This document shows, one piece after another, positions 58,650 to 64,000 of a DNA stretch of 64,000 bases (positions are counted from its first letter, which is position 1; every line of letters starts with the position of its first letter). A program made the position numbers and the translations under genes. The DNA lies in the NCBI RefSeq assembly GCF_958979055.1, contig NC_084896.1, forward strand, positions 28,147,501 to 28,211,500. Direction: 5' to 3'. Below the pieces are notes generated by a model. It ran no database searches. It was not told where the DNA came from and was given only the letters and a program-made list of their open reading frames with translations. The stretch is from Alnus glutinosa. Its lineage: Eukaryota > Streptophyta > Magnoliopsida > Fagales > Betulaceae.

Positions 58650-59078
58650 GATGAAATTACACTCGATACTTACGTGGCTGCATCAATTCAGCTACTAGAT
58701 GAAAAACTTCAAAACTTGTTTCTCCTTTGGAACAAAGAACACAGATTGCTTTGGCTATCAAAGGTCAAACCCCTGGATTGACAATCTGTGTTAATTGGTG
58801 GCATGTGTTATTTTATGTTAGTTTAATGTATTTTAGCTATTAACTATGAGACAAGTTAAGTTATGTTCAATAGTTTAATGTATTTTCGCTATTAGCTATG
58901 AGACAAGTTATTTGATGTTAGTTTAATGTATTGTAGCTATTAGCTATGAGAGTAGTTAATTGGTGCAATGTGTTTTACTACGTGCATATGTGACAATAAT
59001 TAATTGTTGAATGTGTGTTAGATTGTATTATTCACCAAATTATTTGAAACTGTATTGAACTAAGTCTTTGTTAGTAGG

Positions 59079-60514
59079 ATGGACGGATCTAACCTGCCTT
59101 TCGTACCCGCATATGGAAATATAGATGATGAAATTGATGACGATATTTTCTTTTTACTGAGTGCAATTGACTCATCAGACGACGATGAAAACACCAAAAT
59201 GCCGCAACGCAACTTGCCATTACAAGGGGGCATGTACATAACATACATGCTGAACGGTCACCCAGAGCCGTGTTTTCAAATGTTTCGAATGGAGCCACCA
59301 GATTTTATAGCTTTGTGTTTTGAGTTGAGGGAGCGCCGACTCATAAAGAGTACAAGGAACCTTGATGTTGAGGAAAGTGTTGCTATATTTCTTGTGCTTA
59401 CTGGGCACTGCCAAGGGCAGCGGATTGCTGCCGATCGCTTCCAACACTCCACGGAGACAATAAACCGGCATTATAATAAGGTGTTGAAAGCACTGGGCCA
59501 TCTGGCCAAGGTCTACATCAAAGTGAGACATAGGACTGGGGTGCACCCACATGTACAGGGTAATCCTAAATATTATCCTTGGTTCAAGGTGAGTGTTGTT
59601 CATTTATAACACATCGGCCCTATCAACGCTACTGTTCAAAACTTGTAAAACAATGTACATTTTCAAGTTAATTTTTTTTTGAAAATTATTACAGGATTGT
59701 ATTGGTGCAGTCGACGGCACACACATAAAGGCCCAAATCCCGGCAGAGCACCAACGCCTCTATCGTGGCCGGAAAAATGAATGCACACATAACATTATGG
59801 CAATATGCGATTTTGATATGTTATTCACGTTCGTGTACGCTGGCTGGGAGGGATCCGCGAACGATGGCCGCATTTTCAAGGATGCTGTTACAACTGACCA
59901 AGGCTTTGAGTGGCCTACAGATGGTTAGTACGTTGCATACAATTGCGTAATTTTCTATATATCATAAAAATTCATGCTCTTCAATAAACTTTGGGTATTT
60001 TATTTATGAAGGGCACTATTATGTGGCTGATTCTGCATACCCATGCACACGAGGTTTCTTGCCTCCGTATAAAGCGGAGAGGTATCATCTCTCCCATTTT
60101 CGTAATAGGCCTCTGCCCCGTGGGTACAAGGAACTGTTTAATTTCAGACACTCCTCACTACGAATGATGATTGAGAACTGCTTCGCTAGATTAAAGAGGA
60201 GATGGCGTATTTTGTACGATATGCCTAGGTACTTATTGACACGTCAACCTGGCATTATCATGGCATACTGTACACTGCACAACTTCATCGGGACACGTAA
60301 TCCAAATGATCAAATATTCAACGGCACTGATGCAGCAGAACCAGAGACGAGTGAGCAGCCTTATGCATATGGCAACAATGATGAGGCAGGCCCCTCGCAT
60401 TCAGGACAGTATGACTTCTCATCTGCAGCTGGCATTGAAATGGCCAATTTTAGAGAAGGCATTGCACAAGCAATGTGGGATAATGCACATGGAAACGAAG
60501 ATGGAGATAATTAA
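59079..60514 (+). CDS. PIF/Harbinger DDE transposase, intact
   Basis: Three exons: 59079-59588, 59695-59923 and 60012-60514, all GT/AG, giving a 413-aa protein. N-terminal acidic segment, then a helix-turn-helix-like region (MEPPDFIALCFELRERR to STETINRHYNKVLKAL). DDE nuclease motifs: GAVDGTHI (D177), GSANDGRIF (D227), and RMMIENCFARLKRRW (E301), with YYVADSAYP in between. The three catalytic acids are all present. Ends in an acidic tail and TAA. The enzyme cuts and joins element ends, usually with a 3-bp target duplication. With ORF1 upstream the element could be autonomous. Terminal repeats were not located. Confidence 0.92.
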
Positions 60515-60752
60515 AAAAAAAAAAAAAGGGCAATTATAATGTTGAAGTAATATTTTTTATAATGCCCGTGCATTTTGTTATGGTTGAGTTTGTTTTATGG
60601 TTGATAAGACTTTTCAATGTAAGACAAATATGTGAAATTGACTGATATGTATGTTGTTTGTGTGGGTCATTTGAATTACATATTTGATTATGTCAAATTT
60701 GTCCATCTGTACATGACAAGTTTGTTGTTTTATGCTGCATTACCAAGTAGAT

Positions 60753-61195
60753 ATGAATCTCACGGTGAATTGCACATGTGGTGCTGGACCCATGACACTC
60801 CTCATCTCAAGAACAGAAAGGAACTATATGAGACGCTTTTACAAGTGTCCCCTAGGCAATGTATGAACTCATAAGCAATCACATGTCTCAAATTGAAGCT
60901 TCATTTTTATATCTTTTGATTCTTGACACATTTGTTGTATTTAACAATGGCAGTCTCATTTTGTTTTAATGTGTTATTGTAGAATCATCCCGGAGGTTTT
61001 TATTGGGAAGATGAGTTGATGCAAAATTTGCCAGAAGCGGTACATGATGACGATGCTGTGGGTTTACGTGAAGATGGTAGCGCGTCGGGCATGCCGTGGA
61101 CCGTCGGGGGCATAATGCGATGTTGTGGTATTACAGGGGTTTGCGTCTTGTGTTTCTTAGGGATACTGTTCTTGTTGGTTGTCATGTTTGCCTAA
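60753..61195 (+). CDS. Small GRF-type zinc-finger protein with C-terminal membrane helix
   Basis: Two exons (60753-60860 and 60983-61195, phase 0, GCAAT|GTATGA ... TTGTAG|AATCAT) give 106 aa. Residues 7-10 CTCG, 28-32 RFYKC and 38-47 HPGGFYWEDE fit the GRF zinc finger (CxCG ... RRFYxC ... C/HxFFxWxDE); the last ligand appears to be His or is lost. Residues about 84-105 (ITGVCVLCFLGILFLLVVMF) form a membrane helix. Such short GRF proteins are abundant in plant genomes; their role is unknown. It starts 239 bp after the transposase stop, on the same strand. Start codon and splice sites are inferred. Confidence 0.65.
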
Positions 61196-62536
61196 AGTGG
61201 TTTGGTTTGTATTGTGGGTGGTATGTGAAACCATTGTTTATTATGCATCTTTGTTGCTTCTATCGGACTCAGTTTATTGTATAATATATGTCGGATATTT
61301 CTAGATATTGCTTCTTGAACTGTTTTAATTTCAGTACCGTTCGTGAACTATAATGGAGCTATGCATTTGACTGGCTGCCAAGCTTTGGTGGAATTGACCA
61401 GCATTTTTTTTTTTTTTTGGTCCATAGATTTATGTATGTTTTTTTCTTTCTTTATTTTACATTACTATATGTGCAAATTTGCCTTAGATTTATCTTATTT
61501 ATGTTTGTTTAAGTTAGATGACATTAACTTTGGTTTTTAAAAATGATATTTTAATAAACTTAATTTATAGTAAAAATAGAAGAGAAAGATGTGTTCTTCT
61601 TCTTGGTTTTGAAGAAGTCATAACACCAAGAGGGACGTAAGTCACATTTTTAAACGGAAAAATGTGGTCTTTTTTTTTATATTGAAAAAAGCAATGTAAT
61701 TAAAATTAAAAGCAAAAATAGTTAGGGGCAAAATGGGAAACCAAGAGGGACGTGGGTTGCAAGTTTATTATTAAATTAATTTTTTTTTTTAATTCATTTT
61801 AATTAAGTATGGAATTTTCCTTTTAATAGTTATTTTTTAATTATTATATTTATTTCCATCATAATTTCACACTACTTTTCATAACACCAATCATTATACA
61901 CAACTTTTCATACTTCCAATCATTTCTAATCATTTCCTACCATTAAAAAACAATACTTTTCAATCTACAAAATTCAACACCCAAACACAATTTCAAAAAA
62001 AACTCTAAACACTATTTGCCTAGAAATTCGTAAAGAGAATAACAATTCAATTCTAATTCTCAAAATTCAATACCCAAACGCACCAGAAATCTTTTCCATT
62101 AATTGAAACCCCTCATCTCCTACAGCGATCGAATATACTAGAACAACAGAGAAATGACCACCGTGGAAGGAAGGACATCGCCGGTTTTCATTTAACTACG
62201 TACTTATATTAACACAGGAAAACAGGAAAACCCTTTGATTCTTTGAACTGATTCTCTACCTGATGGCATAGACATGCACTGAAGCTTGAGTGGGAAGAAC
62301 ACAATTAATCAACAAAACCTATTGGAAGAGAATGGCACCAGTTGAAAATAATTAAGCTAAAAAAGAGCTAAATAAGTCCTGCCAAATCATTAAAATGAAA
62401 AGACAACTTTCACCCAAGCATTTCTTTCAACACTTGGCAGGCTCTGAATACAAAATACACATGTTTTATTTTAATAAAACAACCAATGTGTGGCAGCACT
62501 AAAAGCTGATGGTGCCCTTCAACGATACAAGGACAA
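61196..62536. other. AT-rich DNA; a possible transposon end near 62085
   Basis: No gene. The stretch 61855-62085 ends in AATACCCAAACGCACC, i.e. the inverse of GGTGCGTTTGGGTATT, which resembles a Harbinger- or hAT-type terminus, but I found no matching left end. CCAAGAGGGACGT occurs twice (61631 and 61745). Confidence 0.35.
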
Positions 62537-63703
62537 TCAGACATTCCTCGATGCCGATGGCTGGGAACCAGTTTGAAGAAGCCTGTCATGGTACTCTTCG
62601 AAGCAAATCTGGAAGCCTCTCTCACGCACATTCACCTTCCACTTTTCAAACGCCTCCAAGACCTGCAGAATTGTCGTCCCATCTTTACTGATTACCTTTG
62701 AATCATCGGTCATGATCAACATAGCCCATCTACTATCATTCTTGAAGGAACCTGCTAACTTTTGAATTTCCTTGTCAAGACCCAGCTCTTTGAGGTCTTT
62801 TGACGTTCTTCCAACGAAAGAAAATTTGATGAGAATGTTGACTTCCTGTATGAGCTGATCCTCAACCACAACATTTTCCATCTGGGAAAATTGTTCAATC
62901 CATTGCTTGTCCTTGCCTCCATAGAGGAAAGTATATTCTTCGATCTGATTGCACAAGATATATATGTCTAATTAACCTCAAATTTTATTTGAAGGTGTAT
63001 TATGAATTTTGCCTAAAACTGCATGCATGACAGCATGAGTGCATAGATGTGTATATACATGTATGTGCAAAGGATATGTACATGTATTCATTTAGAGTTG
63101 TAAAAAAGACTATACATCGTAAGGTCCAGGTGTTCTCATGTAAATCGATTCCAATACCACTTGACATTTAGGCGGAGGGAAGTCATTTATTCCCAATCGC
63201 TGAATCAAGTATAGTGCATCTTTGTTTTCCACGTCTCCTTGTGGGTTCATCAACAAGACAATAGACCCATTGTCGTAGCGGTGGTCCTCAATCAACTTGA
63301 GGCCTGCTACTGCTGAAAAGGATTGCACTATATACCACGGCATCTTGATCTTAGACTTTAAGATCTTAAACTTCCTTAGCGAGTTACCGGTCCACTGCTC
63401 CACAATGGGGATCCATACAATTTTGTATTGGTCCCCATTCTTTTTTCCATCATAAATTGACATCAATTTCAATATATCATTCTCGTCTATGGTCAGGCCT
63501 GAAATGAATAATAGAAGATTCTTCTCTTTCAGCACGTCGATGCTAACCTGTTTGTGCAAGACAATTGTAAAAAATCAAGTAAATTGTCCAATAAATTATT
63601 CTTAATATATATTCTGTTTTATAGCAAGTGTAAATGATGAAGTTGTGACTGTAGTCTAGTAAATGATGAAGGAAACATTACATACATACAGGGCCAACGT
63701 ACC
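62537..63703 (-). CDS. SEO (sieve element occlusion) family gene, 3' exons, 5' part beyond the window
   Basis: Three exons on the minus strand. An upstream exon ends at 63703 (DSEQAGLISRE, donor GAG|GTACGT). The middle exon 63116-63547 reads VSIDVLKEKNLLLFISGL, QYKIVWIPIVEQWT, MPWYIVQSFSAVAGLKLI and VLLMNPQGDVENKDALYLI, the thioredoxin-like part of SEO_C. The last exon, 62537-62944, reads IEEYTFLYGGKDKQWIEQF to GFQICFEEYHDRLL. Normal members end in a Cys/His-rich tail; here that tail (GMSDCPCIVEGHH, HIGCF) is present in another frame down to about 62415, so a frameshift near 62570 cuts it off. Possibly a decaying member. 63780-64000 looks unrelated to SEO and may be an insertion. Confidence 0.72.
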
Positions 63704-64000
63704 TCACGGCTTATCAGGCCAGCCTGTTCGGAATCTTTTGAATCTGTGTTGGAAAGTTCAGCCTTGTTGAGAAAATTATCATTCTCAAAGCCCAAATGAG
63801 CCCATGAACGAGCTTTAGGCCCGGTCGGTCCAGAGAATAAGAAAATTGATAATTAATAGGACATAGTGTCCTAACATTAGGTTTGATTAGGGTTCTCTTA
63901 GATGTTAAAGTTTAGCCGAGTTACGTGGGCATTTAACATACATATGGTTCTATTGTCATTTCCATATGTTTTGGACATTCAAAGATTGAGATGTTGCACA

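Noticed and set aside
61855..62085. Right terminal repeat of the Harbinger element
   Set aside because: The end motif looks right, but I could not find the matching left end or 3-bp duplication, so the element borders are left open.

Overview
The window is plant nuclear DNA. Genes carry GT/AG introns, the background is AT-rich, and recognisable families include sieve-element-occlusion (SEO) proteins, DUF247, Cassandra TRIM elements carrying 5S rRNA-like LTRs, PIF/Harbinger, hAT and MULE transposons. The family set suggests a woody eudicot, but the species cannot be fixed from the sequence alone. Host genes are sparse and most of the DNA is transposon-derived.

Layout. 1-472 (-): first exons of an SEO gene running off the left edge; a truncated copy of the same 5' end lies inverted at 47.4 kb, and the 3' exons of another SEO gene close the window at 62.5-63.7 kb (-). 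1.95-6.45 kb: a probable degenerate Pack-MULE holding an RPC9 exon (+), a long CBF5/dyskerin 3' fragment (-) and an unidentified exon (+). 7.4-40.8 kb: a tandem segmental duplication. Each unit carries a DUF247 gene: unit 1 is broken (49-nt deletion plus stop codon), unit 2 is intact (37774-39039, -). Comparing the units gives natural empty sites for many insertions. Unit 1 took two LINE 3' ends and a gag-only LTR element (8785-14459) nested in one of them. Unit 2 took a solo LTR (18575-34048) that contains a Pack-MULE (20174-32820), which in turn contains a Copia element (21413-27965) and a second solo LTR (28443-32107); it also took an 872-bp terminal-inverted-repeat element (39669-40540). 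Unnested, the Pack-MULE is about 2.4 kb and holds fragments of a UDP-glycosyltransferase, a hexose transporter and unidentified genes.

42-47.2 kb is rich in small DNA transposons, including a hAT element with a perfect 8-bp target duplication (44782-46041). 47965-53102 is a Cassandra array (three LTRs, two internal regions) with a 4.16-kb solo-LTR-like insertion that itself carries a MULE MITE. 53.6-54.6 kb has an inverted repeat and a perfect 22-bp hairpin of unknown nature. 57.6-61.2 kb is an apparently intact PIF/Harbinger gene set: a Myb/SANT-like protein, a DDE transposase with D177/D227/E301, and a small GRF zinc-finger membrane protein just downstream.

Apart from the Harbinger genes and the unit-2 DUF247 gene, almost every coding stretch is partial or broken. 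The most notable structures are the gene-fragment-carrying MULEs, the deeply nested insertion stack whose order can be read from target-site duplications, and the three-gene Harbinger neighbourhood.
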